Assembly (NCBI GenBank): GCA_015680685.1 | Contig: MNCI01022151.1 | Span: 893,133-957,132, forward strand | Direction: 5' to 3' | Length of the DNA: 64,000 nt | Source of the DNA: Gnetum montanum | Taxonomy: Eukaryota > Streptophyta > Gnetopsida > Gnetales > Gnetaceae | Shown here: in pieces, positions 1 to 10,099 of the stretch | How the letters are laid out: each line of letters begins with the position of its first letter | Numbering within the stretch: position 1 is the first letter of the stretch | The notes under the pieces: model-generated | Seen by the model: only the letters and a program-made list of their open reading frames with translations | Database searches by the model: none | Told to the model about the DNA's origin: nothing | Program-made: the position numbers and the translations under genes

Positions 1-260
1 TTCCAAGGGGAAGAATAAGGGATCCAAATATGAGAAGGGATCCAAGTCCAAATTTGAAGAGAAGGATGGTAATCATGACAAGAAGATAGGAAGGGATGAT
101 GAGAAGGATAAAGCTAAAATGGACCCAGTTAAGGGAGGCAAGGGTCAAGGTAGTAGCTCATCCAAGATTCAACGCTTCAAGTGTGGAGAATAGGGACATA
201 AGTAATGGAAATGTTCACTTCACAAGGTAGCCAAAGGCAAAGATATATAAATCATGGAGG
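1..260 (+). pseudogene. gag C-terminal end with CCHC zinc knuckle (element H)
   Basis: A lysine/glycine/serine-rich stretch precedes a retroviral-type zinc knuckle at 173-214. The CX2CX4HX4C spacing is exact, but the first Cys is Arg (cgc) and two in-frame TAG codons interrupt it (RFKCGE*GHK*WKC). In Ty3 elements this motif packages the RNA genome at the end of Gag. The preceding basic segment is typical of the linker before the knuckle. It is non-functional. Confidence 0.7.
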
Positions 261-394
261 TGGAGAAGATATCAAGCCAAGCTCCTCAAAAAGGTAATCC
301 TCATGCTTTAAAATTTAAGTTTCTAAACTAAATTTTTATACATTCATGGGAAATGTGAATGGAGGAAACCATTATAATAGAAAATTGTTATTTT

Positions 395-1000
395 ATATTA
401 GGACTAGATGTTTGCTTAATGGGTAATAGATTCATGTTTTGATTGATTGGGAAGTCCAAAAAATGTTGTTTCTTCTAGGATAGTTGCTAGATTGGATTTG
501 GTAACTAATCCTCATCCTAGACCATATAAAGTGAATTAGTTGAATAGAGTTTTTTCTCAAGAGGTGAAAACAATGTACCTTGAAATTTAAAATTGGAGGT
601 TTTCATGATGTTGTGAAGTGTGATGTGCTTTCAATAGATTATGTTAATGTAATTCTCGATAGAACTTGGAATTTTAATAATGATGCTCAATTTGATGGAG
701 CAAGAAATGTGTGAAGTGTGGCTAGATTTGATGGAATCCATGAGTTGATTCCTATGATAGTTGGAGAAGTGAGGCATCATAGCTCACTAAATGCTTCCTT
801 AATCCTTCTAGGAGAGAGGAAATGTATTAAGGGATGTGATGAAATAAGTTTTGATTTTGTTGTTATGACAATAGTTACTACTAACCATGATGATGTACAA
901 GTTGAACTTCTAACAGGTATGCTAGGCTTAAAGGAGAAATTTTCCAATGTATTCAAGGAGGAATTAGATGAATTTTCACTAATGAGAAATGTATAGGATA
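395..1000 (+). pseudogene. aspartic protease region of pol (element H)
   Basis: The segment with GSPKNVVSS followed by an RL-L---PHPRPYK pattern (about 450-530) matches the chromovirus protease, which is normally introduced by an ID-GS active-site motif. Here the active-site neighbourhood has a stop and a frameshift. Downstream, CDVLSIDYVNVIL (about 620-660) is the usual second protease block. It is followed by a 92-codon open stretch (718-996) that forms the linker to reverse transcriptase. Retroviral proteases cleave the Gag-Pol polyprotein; this copy cannot be active. Confidence 0.6.
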
Positions 1001-1029
1001 AGATTGATTTTATTTCTAGTGCTACCATT

Positions 1030-1733
1030 CCAAACGAAAGGGATTAATAGATGGCTCCAAATCAATGGGTTGAATTACAAAGGAAAGTAGAGGAGTTACT
1101 TGCAAAGGGCTTCATGAGGAAATTCATTTCACCTCGTGTAGTTATAATAGTGTGAGTGCTAAAGAAGCTTAGCAATGAATGGAGGATGTGCATTGATTTT
1201 AGCGTAGTGAACAAGATAATAGTGAGGTACAGGTTTCCTATTCCAAGGATGGATGATATCCTTGATTTTCTTACTAGCTAAAATTTTTAGCAAAATTGAT
1301 TTGAAGAGTGAATACCATCAAAGTAGAATTAGGCCTTGTGATGGATGTAAGATAGCTTTCAAGACACCAAATGGATATTTTGAATGGTTGACAATGTTAT
1401 TTGGGTTCACGAATGCACTTGCTACATTCATGAGATTGATGTATGCTATATTAAAGGACTTGATTGGTAAGTACTATATTATTTTTTTGATGATATTTTG
1501 GTATATATCTCTAATAAGTAAGAGAGCCTTGATAACTTAAGGATGTTATATCTTAAGTTGAAGAAGGCATAGTTGATGATCAATGTGAAGAAAAGTCATT
1601 TCATCAAGAAGGAAATCACATATATGAAGCATGTGATTTCTAAAAACTAGTTTTGGATGAAAGCTACCAAGGTGAAGACTATTAGGGAGTGACCAATGCC
1701 TAAGAATGTTATGAAGATAAGATAATTCTTTGG
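1030..1733 (+). pseudogene. reverse transcriptase (element H), N-terminal to palm
   Basis: Conserved Ty3 RT blocks are readable: KVEELLAKGF, WRMCIDFSVVNK (about 1181-1215), the fingers/palm block FSKIDLKSEYHQ-RI (about 1287-1330), TPNGYFEWLTMLFGFTNA (about 1363-1420) and the catalytic box FFDDILVY at 1483-1494 and onward. The catalytic FFDD is out of frame with the preceding 95-codon open stretch (1253-1540), so a single-base frameshift lies near 1480 in the T-run. There are several stops. RT copies the element RNA into cDNA. The block stops abruptly at the solo LTR insertion (FGL) and resumes at 2440. Confidence 0.85.
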
Positions 1734-1738
1734 TTTAG

Positions 1739-2434
1739 TGATGAGGAGGTCCCATGGATTCCACAATCCAAGCTCTCACAAAGTCATAAAATAGCAAATT
1801 TGAAAAAGAAAATAAAAATCAAAGCTTTATTCTTGTTCAAATTGAGAATTTACATATGAAAAGAAGCAAAATTCCAAAGGAAAGAAAAAAGATTGAATCC
1901 AACTCTCACACACATAAAGATGATCATTGAGGCACCTTGCCAAGACCCTATCTCTCTCTACTCTTCTCTCACTTATCTCTCTCTTCCTAGACTCTCTTTT
2001 TCAAATTGAAGGCCCAAGGAGTCTATTTATATCTTTTCTCCCATGTCTTGTCATCTTTCCTTCAATTTATCATTTAATTTAATGTTTATTAAAATTCATG
2101 GGAGACATCTATAAGAAACAAGAAACATCTTTCCTAAGTGCAAAGGTCTTATAGTAGATGTCTTCAAATCATGTGGGATGTCTTAGTAGAGATGTCCACA
2201 ATGTAGATGGAACATCTCAATTATAAATGGGACTTGTCCTATGTAAGGCCAAAATACAAAGATGTTTGTTTCAAGGTCTGGAACCTCTAGACACCTCCAA
2301 ACAAGTCCCCATAGCCATTGGAACACCCTAAAGTCATTAATATAGTGGCAAAACACTTCCAAGAATGCCAAAACTCTAGGGAAAGATCCCATCATTCGAG
2401 AGATGTTGCATTGGCCTGTTTGATGTTCACATCA
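1739..2434 (-). mobile_element. solo LTR 'I' (696 bp) with TSD TTTAG
   Basis: The element begins TGATG and ends CATCA. It is flanked by the perfect 5-bp direct repeat TTTAG (1734-1738 and 2435-2439). It interrupts the RT of element H between the FGL and SFYRGFIK parts of one motif, and removing it and one TSD copy brings the two parts together. Orientation is -: read that way it has a U3 with AGACATCT-type repeats, a TATA box (TCTATTTATA on the + strand, 2022-2031), then a leader and a polyadenylation-like AATAAA (near 1832 on the + strand). No internal region is present, so this is a solo LTR left by LTR-LTR recombination. Its start (TGATGTGAACATC) resembles chromovirus LTR starts. Confidence 0.9.
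2022..2031 (-). promoter_or_regulatory. TATA box of solo LTR I
   Basis: TATAAATAGA on the - strand, about 400 bp into the LTR. AGACATCT-like repeats lie directly upstream (2100-2215) and an AATAAA lies about 200 bp downstream. This is the usual U3/R/U5 arrangement. Confidence 0.6.
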
Positions 2435-2439
2435 TTTAG

Positions 2440-2990
2440 CAAGTTTTTATAGAGGGTTCATAAAAATTTCTATTGGTATTTTGTGGCTTGTGTTTTCTTT
2501 GTTAAAGAAAAATAAGAATTTTAGATGGGATAATGAAATCCAAGGATGCTTTAACTTGTTGAAAGAAAAAATTACTGGTGAACTAGTGCTTGAAATTCCA
2601 AGTTTTCAAAAGAAAATTTAGCTAGAGGTAGATGTAAGTGGACTTGCCATTGATGGGGTACTTTCACAAGAAGGTACACTTGCTACTTTTGTTTTAGAAA
2701 AATTGAATGAGTCAAGTCAAAAATATAGTATATATGAGAAGGAGTTGTATACTATTCTTTAAGAAATCAAGCATTAGAGGCATTAATTGTTGCCCAAGTA
2801 GTTCACTTGAATGATAGACCATAAAGAACTACAATTTCTAAACTCTCAAAAGAAGTTTAATGCAAAGCAGATGAAGTGGCTTGCATAGTTGTAAGAGTTT
2901 AATTTTGTGTTAAAGCACAAAAGTGGGAAATCAATGTATTATCTAGGGTGCATGTGGTTAATTTTAGCATACCTCATGTGGAAGGTATGG
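2440..2990 (+). pseudogene. RT connection and RNase H (element H)
   Basis: The reading resumes with the end of the FGLASFYR-FIK motif. It continues with FRWDNEIQGCFNLLKEKIT, the RNase H start LEVDVSGLAIDGVLSQEG (about 2620-2675), then FVLEKLNESSQKYSIYEKELYTIL, the TDHKEL-type block (IDHKELQFLNSQKK) and KQMKWLA--EFNFVLKHKSGK. These are the standard Ty3 RNase H landmarks; the enzyme removes RNA from the RNA-DNA hybrid. TAA/TAG stops and a frameshift near 2940 show decay. The normal end (VVADALSRR) is degraded. Confidence 0.8.
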
Positions 2991-3099
2991 GTAATATTGT
3001 TGATTTGTATAAGCATGATGATGATTTTGGGTAGGTTTGGAGGAGCCTCAAAGAGCCATTGTTGAGGAGGATAGAGAAATAGAGGAACTATCATAATCA

Positions 3100-4195
3100 A
3101 AATGAACTATTATTTAATAATGGAAAGGTATGCATTCTTAATTGTGATCTTAGGAAAAATATTTTGTTTGAAAAGCATTGTAGTAGCATGGTAGGTCACA
3201 TGAGTAAGTACTATTTTTGGCCTAGTATGACAACTAAGGTTTCGAAATTTGTGAAGGAGTGTTTGACTTATTAGAAGTTCAAAGAGGGTAAAGAAGTGAA
3301 TGGACATTATATGCCTTTGTCAAATCTTGAGGATCCATGGGAAAGTATGTCTATGGATTTTGGGAGTGGTATCCAAACAACCAAAAGTGGGAATGATGCA
3401 ATTTTTATTACTGTTTATAGGTTCTCCAAGATGAAATACTTCATTTTGTGCAAGAAGGTGAGCGTTGCTTCTCATGTTACAAATTTTTCCTAGCATGTTG
3501 TGAAGTTGCATGGAATTCCAAATTCACAAGTCATTTTTGAAGGTCCCTTTGAAACATTTTAGGCATAAAGTTTAATTTTTCTAGTACATATCATCCACAA
3601 TTTGATGGCTAAATAGAGGTGCTAAATAAATCCTTGCTTAATATGTTGAGGTATTTGTGTGATGGACAACCAAACAAGTGGAAAAATTGTTATGTCATGT
3701 CAAGTTTTCATGCAATAATGTTTTTCATATTGTTATTGGGAAATGCTCATTTGAGGTGAACTATGGATTTTATCCAAAGATGGTGAACACTTTGAAGAGC
3801 TTTGATAATGAAGCTTAAATTAGTACTAATTTTGTGCAAGAGATGAGAGATCTCCATGTATAAGTGAAATTAAATCTTGAGAAGAAGGTTGCAGAGAAAA
3901 TCCACAAGAGGAATGAGAGCAAATGGAAGTCAAATTGTGTTATTGGTGAGTTTATTTGGGTGCACTTGAAGAAGAAACTATTAAGAAGTATCAACTTCTC
4001 AAAGTTAAAAGCTAATAAGGTGGGATCTTTCAAAATTAAAGTTAAGATTAATGATAATGCTTTTGAGATTGATTTACCAAATGATGTTGGTATGTATTTT
4101 GTGTTTAATATTTCAGATCTCATGTGCTATCATGGAGTTGTTGATGAGAAGACCATACAGGATAGCATTGATGAGTTTAAGGGAGCTATTGATTA
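3100..4195 (+). pseudogene. integrase (element H)
   Basis: The HHCC zinc finger is partly kept: H-x3-GH in EKHCSSMVGH, then the C of VKECLTY, with the last Cys replaced by a stop. The core follows: PLSNLEDPWESMSMDF carries the first catalytic Asp. The second Asp block is damaged after LHGIPNSQVIF. YHPQFDG-IEVLNKSL contains the catalytic-Glu block. The C-terminal part is readable as a 110-codon open stretch (3864-4196) ending SDLMCYHG. Integrase inserts the cDNA into host DNA. Several stops make it non-functional. Confidence 0.85.
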
Positions 4196-4254
4196 GTCCA
4201 AGATTTCAATTGAGAAGAAGGTAATTGTACTTAAGAAGAAGAAAACTTCTAGCA

Positions 4255-4345
4255 CTCAAGGTATTAAGAGGTAGGAGTACTTAATTCATTGGAAGGATTA
4301 GTCTATGAATTATGCTGTATGGGTTCATGAAACCAAACTTTATAA
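4255..4345 (+). pseudogene. chromodomain remnant at integrase C terminus (element H)
   Basis: After the integrase linker, a short block reads EYLIHWKD-SMNYAVWVHET. This matches the chromovirus chromodomain pattern (YLVKWKG followed by an aromatic and an acidic end). In this lineage the domain tethers integrase to modified histone tails and biases insertion to heterochromatin. The core is present but carries stops (TAG codons at about 4272 and 4300). Confidence 0.6.
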
Positions 4346-4395
4346 GGGGGGATCACTTCAACCCCTACTCCTTTGTTCACATGAGTTCACTTTTT

Positions 4396-5245
4396 GAAGG
4401 ATGGGAGAGCTAGTATAGGAACACCTATTCTAATTCTCTTATTTTTTTATGTGTGATTTTTGTAGGTTTTGGACATTATGGAGACATATTAGAGGTCAAG
4501 GATACATCTTGTATGGGAGCAAGGACTTCATAGGAGATGTCTCTAATGAGAATGGATTCTTTGTAGGAGACATCTCTTACTAATAGGAGATGTCTTCCTA
4601 GAAGTGGAGACATCTCCCAAATAGAGGAGATGTCTCATGGATAGACATCTTATATTGGAGGAGACATCTCATTCATGAAGGAGATGTCTTCCACACTTAA
4701 GATACGTCTATCTTGAAAGCTTGAAATGTGTAGAAGATGAACCAAAAAGGCTAAAGACAACCTATAAAGCTAGAAAAACTTTTGAAATTGATTGTCCCAA
4801 GCTGGGAAACAATCGAGAGAAGATGGAAAAAGATAGAAATAACATAATAACAATAACTTAAGCTTGTGAAAGGTTTCCTTAGGTTTTTGTGTTGTTTTCT
4901 TAATAAATATATTACTGTTTCATGCTTGTAAGATATGGAGATACATAGTGGAGATATCATGTAAGTTCTTATGTTGAACTTGAGAAAGAGAGTGTTAAAG
5001 CATATTGAATGAGTGCATAGAGGTTGTAGCTCCAAGGTCAATTAGGCTGTATGTTGGCCTGTGTGTTCATTTCTTACTTGTGAGTTGAGATCTCAATTTC
5101 GAGTTATGGAAGAGATTATCCATTAGTTGTGTCTTGCATTAAGAACAACCATTGTGTGGTTGTAGAGCCTCATGTTCTATAGCATCGTCTTAGTATTTGA
5201 GAGCTTTTGAATTTTTTGTGGGTTGTGGAACCCTATTGTAATTCT
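4396..5245 (+). repeat. PPT and 3' LTR of element H (end approximate)
   Basis: A purine-rich tract (GAAGGATGGGAGAG, 4396-4409) precedes TAGTATAGGAACACC (from 4411). That is a plausible decay of the TGATG-x-GGAGCAC start common in this group. U3 holds the AGATGTCT/AGACATCT cluster, a TATA-like CCTATAAAG follows near 4764, and AATAAA-like sequence lies near 4901. The right end is inferred from weak similarity of GAGAGC...TTGTGGAA (about 5200-5232) to the end of solo LTR I. No TSD could be tested because the 5' end is outside the window. Confidence 0.5.
4481..4692 (+). promoter_or_regulatory. U3 cluster of AGACATCT/AGATGTCT with six TGTCTC cores (element H LTR)
   Basis: Six TGTCTC/GAGACA hexamers occur within about 190 bp (4481, 4539, 4567, 4607, 4631, 4661), in both orientations, as variants of GGAGACATCTC/GGAGATGTCTC. 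Further AGATGTCT units have decayed. TGTCTC is the canonical auxin-response element bound by ARF factors. That these function that way is inference from the motif alone. Confidence 0.6.
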
Positions 5246-5309
5246 CTCTTTTGAATAATTGAAGATAGCTAGTTTTTTTATTTTAATAATATATGGATTT
5301 AGTGTTGAA

Positions 5310-6012
5310 AGATGATTTTAATATTGGAACAAACCTGCTCCAAATACCCTTAAAAATTTACTTTATAGAAAGCTTTGATAGACTTTTAAAGTTTAGACAC
5401 ACTAGCCTTCTATGCAAAATCCAATTATCTTTTACTTTAATTAATAAACACTTGATGTCATAGTTAGAGAAATTGTACTATTCAATAATATAAATATTTC
5501 CTGATCTTTTTTTTTTGGACAAAATTGATTTCATTAATCTTTATATCTTTGACAATGCAATGATTAAATTTAAACACAACTTCTTTTCCATTATCACACA
5601 ATTGACTAATGCTTAACAAATTATGTTCTAAGCCATTAAAATAATACATGTTGTTAATTTTGGGTAAAGACTGACCACCAATGGTACCTTTACCTTTTAT
5701 GAGTGTTTATTCATTATCTTTAAAGGTTATAATCCCATCATTAAATTATTCTAACCTTGAAAAGTTATTTTTATCACCTATCAGGTGATGTGAGCATCTG
5801 CTATCTAGGTACCAAAAGGACTTTTCTCTTATCATAGTGATGGTGTTCATGCATGCCATATGATTTTCTTATTTAGCAATCCACATCTTTTTAAACTTTG
5901 ATTTTGAGCCTTGAAATGTACCAAAACTATCCATGTTAGGGTTTTAAAACCACTTTTCTAGCAATTTCTTACATTGATATTTTATATGTCTAAATGTTTT
6001 GCAATAATGACA
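5310..6012 (-). pseudogene. copia 'J': second zinc knuckle, protease and GAG-pre-integrase
   Basis: Read on the - strand, a CX2CX4HX4C knuckle (CHYCKTFRHIKYQC, 6012-5971) is followed by the copia protease start FWYLDSRCSHHLIGDK, where the usual DSG is DSR. Next come GKGTIGG, LPKINNMYYFNGLEHNLLSISQLC and the pre-integrase block GNIYII ... WILHRRL ... LSKL (down to about 5330). This wording is that of Sirevirus-type copia elements. The relic ends where it meets the chromovirus LTR, and no integrase, RT or RNase H follows. Confidence 0.75.
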
Positions 6013-6326
6013 TTGAATATTTGAAGTTCTTGCAATAACTTCACATCTTGAAAGATAGTTCCACTTCCTTGGTTTTTTTAGCTTTGCTCAAATGGATGAT
6101 ATCCCAGTGTTGTATGATTTTCTAGTTTCCTTAAGCTTTTTATCATAATATCAAGTGTGGGATTACCCTCTAAACCTTTTGATAACTTTTGTAAAATCTT
6201 CCATAGTCTTAACTTGATCATTGATAGTGTCTTGGGTCATGACAATATTATTTGTAACGATTTTAACTTCTTCTTCTTCTTCTTTAATCTCTTTTCATAT
6301 TCATTAATTCTAGCCTTTTGGTCTTT

Positions 6327-7170
6327 TTATTTTTCACATGCCTTGTCACTTGTTATATTAGCATATTCTTCTAATTTCAAATATTTCTCATGTAACTTAT
6401 TTTTCATTCTAATATAATTTTTTAATAAATTTTCAAAAGTAACATGTAGAGCTTCATATCTCTGATCTTCATCTTCTTTTGACTCATCTTGGAAGTTTGT
6501 TTGATCATCTCCTTCAAGAATCATCATGAGTATAGGCTTATAATCTTTAGCTTCTTCTTCTATTAAAATAGCTTATTCTTCATCCCATGAACAAGGGACT
6601 TCTTACCCATGAAAGTTTAGTTTACTATTCTTTTTTTTTTGGCTATAGGGCATTCCAAAGCAATATGATCATATGCATGGCAACGATAACACTGAATTTC
6701 ATTTTTCTTATTACCTTTCTTATTATTACTTATGTAAGCATTACCTTTCAATTTCTTCTCAAAGAGTCTATTAAATTTCCTAATTAAGAGGGCTAGATCT
6801 TCTTCATTAAGATCATTTGAAACTTCTTCTTTGACATCATTAGAGAATTTCAAAGAAATGTTTATCTTTGATGATCTCGTATCATGATCTTTTTTCAAAG
6901 ACATCTTGTCAACCTCCAAATTTTCTGAGATTTCATCTACTCTCATGATGTTTGGATCTCTAACTTTGAAAGTTATTATGAATTTTACATGAAACATTAT
7001 TATAAGGCTTCTTACATCTTTTTGTAGATCTTGAAGCTGTGGAAATCTACTCCATGTCCTTTCAAAGCACTCTTAATATTAGTAACTCTAAATAAATATT
7101 CTTTTATCTTTTCCTCTTTCTTTATTTTAAGATGTTCAAATTTATGATTAAGAATCTAGGTCTTTGAGTT
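6327..7170 (-). pseudogene. copia 'J' gag with CCHC knuckle
   Basis: A 126-codon open stretch (6997-6617) contains gag helices and the zinc knuckle CYRCHAYDHIALECP. It is followed by an acidic/coiled region (6527-6327, LHVTFENLLKNYIRMKNKLHEKYLKLEEYA), typical of the helical segment after the knuckle in Sireviruses. Upstream, the UBN2-like gag core (EYLFRVTNIKSALKGHGVDFHSFKI) is readable in shifting frames up to about 7170. There homology stops at a junction with an LTR fragment. No PBS remains. Confidence 0.7.
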
Positions 7171-7179
7171 CTTTACCAT

Positions 7180-8250
7180 AGTAAAGCACATACCAAAATT
7201 AACATGGTTCCCCAACTTGGATAGTCCACACTTGGAGGGTAGTTCACAAGCACACCTTCGAACTTTGTTGTTCTCAAATGTGGTTTGAAGGATACCACAT
7301 CATGTATAGGCTCTAATATTTGCAATGGAGTGATTTGATGCTATGAATCAACTCAAGCTTTCAAGGTCCCAACAAGCTTACAATGTGGGTTCTAGGATCC
7401 CATAATCTTTACAACTAGAGCTCCACTTCAGAGTGTTGTGGCATTACACCAACACTCAACCTCGTAGGATCTTAACAAGCTCAAGAAAGATGCCTTCTTG
7501 TAAGAAGCACATCAATCCTGCAAGGCAACAATAGAGAACAACAATCATAAGGAAAGAATGAAACTAATTTTGTTGATCCTTGCACTTTGAGATATAGACC
7601 ACTTTAACCAATTACAACAAAAAAAAGATTGTACAATGAGGAACAACAATGATTACAATGATTGCTTGATGAATACAATGAAAGTACACAATGCTTATAT
7701 TTTTCCCAATGAGAATGAAATCCTCTTATAGCCAATTTGGTTTTGAAATCATCTCGTAATCTATGCAATGACTAGTTAATGGTCATTGGAGACATCTTCT
7801 TTGAGATAGAGACATCTTTTTGTAATGGACCTTCATTTTGAAAGAAGTCTTCTTCAGGACTGAGACATCTTTCTGCATTACACTTTCGTTCTGCAAAGAC
7901 ATCTTCTTCTCATGAAAGATGTGTTTCTCTCTAGAAAGATGTCTACATTTTTCCAAAGACATCTTCTCCTGGGCTACCTTCAATTCTGCCAAGACATCTT
8001 CTTTTCCTTGGAGACATCTTCACTTGATGGTAGACATTTGTTGTTTTTGTAAGATGTCTTCTCTAAAAATAATTATTCAATGCTAAGGCTTCATTCTAAG
8101 CTTTGAAGTCTTTGTTCCTTGTCCATGTTCTTGAACTTTAACATGCCTTCTAATCTTAATCCAAGTCCTACAAACACAACAATCATATAAACACACAAAC
8201 ATTCTTGTGCTCCAATTTTCTTAACGCTTTGACACACCAAAAGGTCAACA
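7180..8250 (-). repeat. 3' LTR of copia 'K' (about 1.07 kb)
   Basis: On the - strand the LTR starts TGTTGACC (8250-8243), directly after a polypurine tract. It contains the AGATGTCT cluster, then a TATA-like GGCTATAAG (about 7730). About 62 bp at its low-coordinate end (7182-7244) are nearly identical to 11876-11938, next to the PBS of K, which identifies both as copies of one LTR. The last roughly 55 bp of the LTR are missing at the junction with copia J near 7170-7180. Confidence 0.65.
7786..8065 (-). promoter_or_regulatory. U3 cluster of AGATGTCT/AGACATCT units (copia K LTR)
   Basis: About a dozen AGACATCT/AGATGTCT units occur in 280 bp, several extended to GAGACATCT (TGTCTC core). Read on the - strand they form a 69-codon open stretch with repeated KMSL, which is a by-product of the DNA repeat. 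The cluster lies between the LTR start and the TATA-like box, the normal enhancer position. Confidence 0.6.
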
Positions 8251-8264
8251 ATCTCCCCCTTTTT
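8251..8264 (-). promoter_or_regulatory. polypurine tract of copia K
   Basis: AAAAAGGGGGAGAT on the - strand immediately precedes the LTR start TGTTGACC. This is the standard plus-strand priming site layout of copia elements. Confidence 0.75.
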
Positions 8265-10080
8265 GGTGAAGTTCAAAACTTAAGAAAATGGATTAGTAGA
8301 TATGAAATATCCAAAAATATCCATAACTATTACTCTCTCCCATTTTGAATAGCATAAAAAATGATAAAGCACATAAACTTAGCTCTAAAAACCAATATGT
8401 TAAGACATATAAATTTCTATGGTAGCCAAGGACTAGGATAAAGTGTTGAGGTTTAAGGTTATTTGGTAAAACATGGAAAATAATGAAATGATGCAATGCA
8501 AAACTAAAGATCAAAACAACACCACATAGAAATATCAAAGAAAAAAAACCATTTGTCTATAACTCTTTCACAAATTGTCATGTGGCCAATTGTCCACATA
8601 AATCTGCAACTATAAAAAAAAACCATCAGTCTAGCATCACATCAATCACATATGTGCAAAAACTTCTCTCCTTTATGGAATAAAAAGTCCAAGATTGCTC
8701 AATCATAGCAATACCATTGTCACAAAAGATATCCATGGTAGCACAATCTTTATACTTATCTTATAAAATATATATCATTTTCCAAATGGGGAAATTTCAA
8801 AGATATCCATAATGATTGCAAGAATCTTTGAAAAGTTTAAGGTATATAACCCAACCAATTTCAATAACTCCCTAACAAGCCTCCATAATAGAAATATGAG
8901 TACTTTTCGCTTTAGCTTAGACCTTATTAACAAGAGAGATCATAAGTACTCAAGGGAAGATATATTTATAGCAATATATTCATATCAAGCTATATCGAGA
9001 TGCAAAAAGAAAAAAAAAGAAAAAAGAAAAAAGAAAAAAGAAAAAAAGAGAAACCCATTTCTTAGAAAAATTTTTATAGGGCTTAAGATGTCAAAACAAA
9101 TAGGATTTGACCCTTATCAAAATCCAATCTTTGAGCAATGAGGATCAAGTAACATGTCTTTTTGAACAAATAAATGCATTAGTTAAATTAATATTTCTTG
9201 ATTCCATGAGTACTCAACTCCTTTGAAAGCATCATGAAGATAATTAAATGGCAAGAAAGAAAGAACATGCTTGTAAGAGTAAAATAAAATTCTCATAAAG
9301 AAGGATAAATACCAAATAGAAAAAGTGAATTACCAAAAATAGCCAAGTAGATTTTTAACAAGATATTCAAATAGTAACCAAAAAATATTACAAGGTAAAA
9401 TGTCTGTAAGATATCTTAACCAAGAGTTAATTCTTCTTTTACCTTGAATATTGTACCATACCCTTGCATGACATGAATCTTTACTCATTTTGGAAAGTGA
9501 TATTTTGCTATTTGAGTGTTTCTTGGTAGAATCCTCTAAAGACAATCCCCTACATTGGTGACCTCCAAGATGATGATAGATAATGAGGAACATGCTCCCC
9601 CTACACATGTTCAGCTCTTCTTGGGCTTCTAAGATAATCTTGTGATTGTCAAGGAAGTAATTGTCATATATCACTGAAATATTACAATTGTAGGTCAATG
9701 TTAGGATCAAATGTGGAAATTGAGTCACCAATAAATAATATTGATAGAATTTTTAGAGTAGTATCTACTTAAAATTCATGAATTATCACAAAAATGGCTA
9801 AAATATCCCAAAGGACATGAGATTAGAAATAGATCATCACAAGAAGTTTAGACCATGCAAGATTGAAAGAAAGCTACAAGCCCAAAAAGAAATTATTACA
9901 AGTGCTACACCACATATTTTCATAAAACCAATTACATCAAGCTCAAAGTGAAAACAAGAGATACTTTAAACAATTATTCTAACATCTTGATGATCTAGAC
10001 ATAACATTCCATAAGTAATGTAAGCATGAATCAAGAACAATTTGGATTTCTCAAATCATGTACTTTTAAACTATCTAACA
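8265..10080 (-). other. non-coding 3' part of copia K, no pol recognised
   Basis: About 1.8 kb between the gag coiled-coil region and the PPT. No protease, integrase, RT or RNase H motif was found in any frame. A 133-codon open stretch at 9731-9330 (-) has no recognisable family. An A/G-rich low-complexity run of GAAAAAA units occupies about 9003-9054. Sireviruses often have long 3' non-coding regions, but absence of all pol indicates a large internal deletion. Confidence 0.5.
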
Positions 10081-10099
10081 AGCAAGGAGATGAAAACTT

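Larger units (their letters stand above)
1..5245 (+). mobile_element. Ty3/gypsy chromovirus 'H', 3' part, degenerate
   Basis: Recognisable blocks run in the order gag knuckle, protease, reverse transcriptase, RNase H, integrase, chromodomain, 3' LTR, all on the + strand. That order plus the chromodomain after integrase identifies a chromovirus, and the integrase and LTR-start wording resembles the Tekay/Reina groups. The 5' LTR and most of gag lie left of the window. Coding blocks carry many stops and frameshifts, so the copy is dead. A solo LTR interrupts it at 1739-2434. Confidence 0.85.

Noticed and set aside
4751-5041. 96-codon open stretch (- strand)
   Set aside because: Antisense within the chromovirus 3' LTR, with no recognisable features.
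7783-7992. 69-codon open stretch with repeated KMSL (- strand)
   Set aside because: It is the translation of the AGATGTCT repeat cluster inside the copia K LTR U3; nothing else supports a protein.
9330-9731. 133-codon open stretch (- strand)
   Set aside because: No domain or family wording; it sits in the non-coding 3' part of copia K. I could not show it is a gene.
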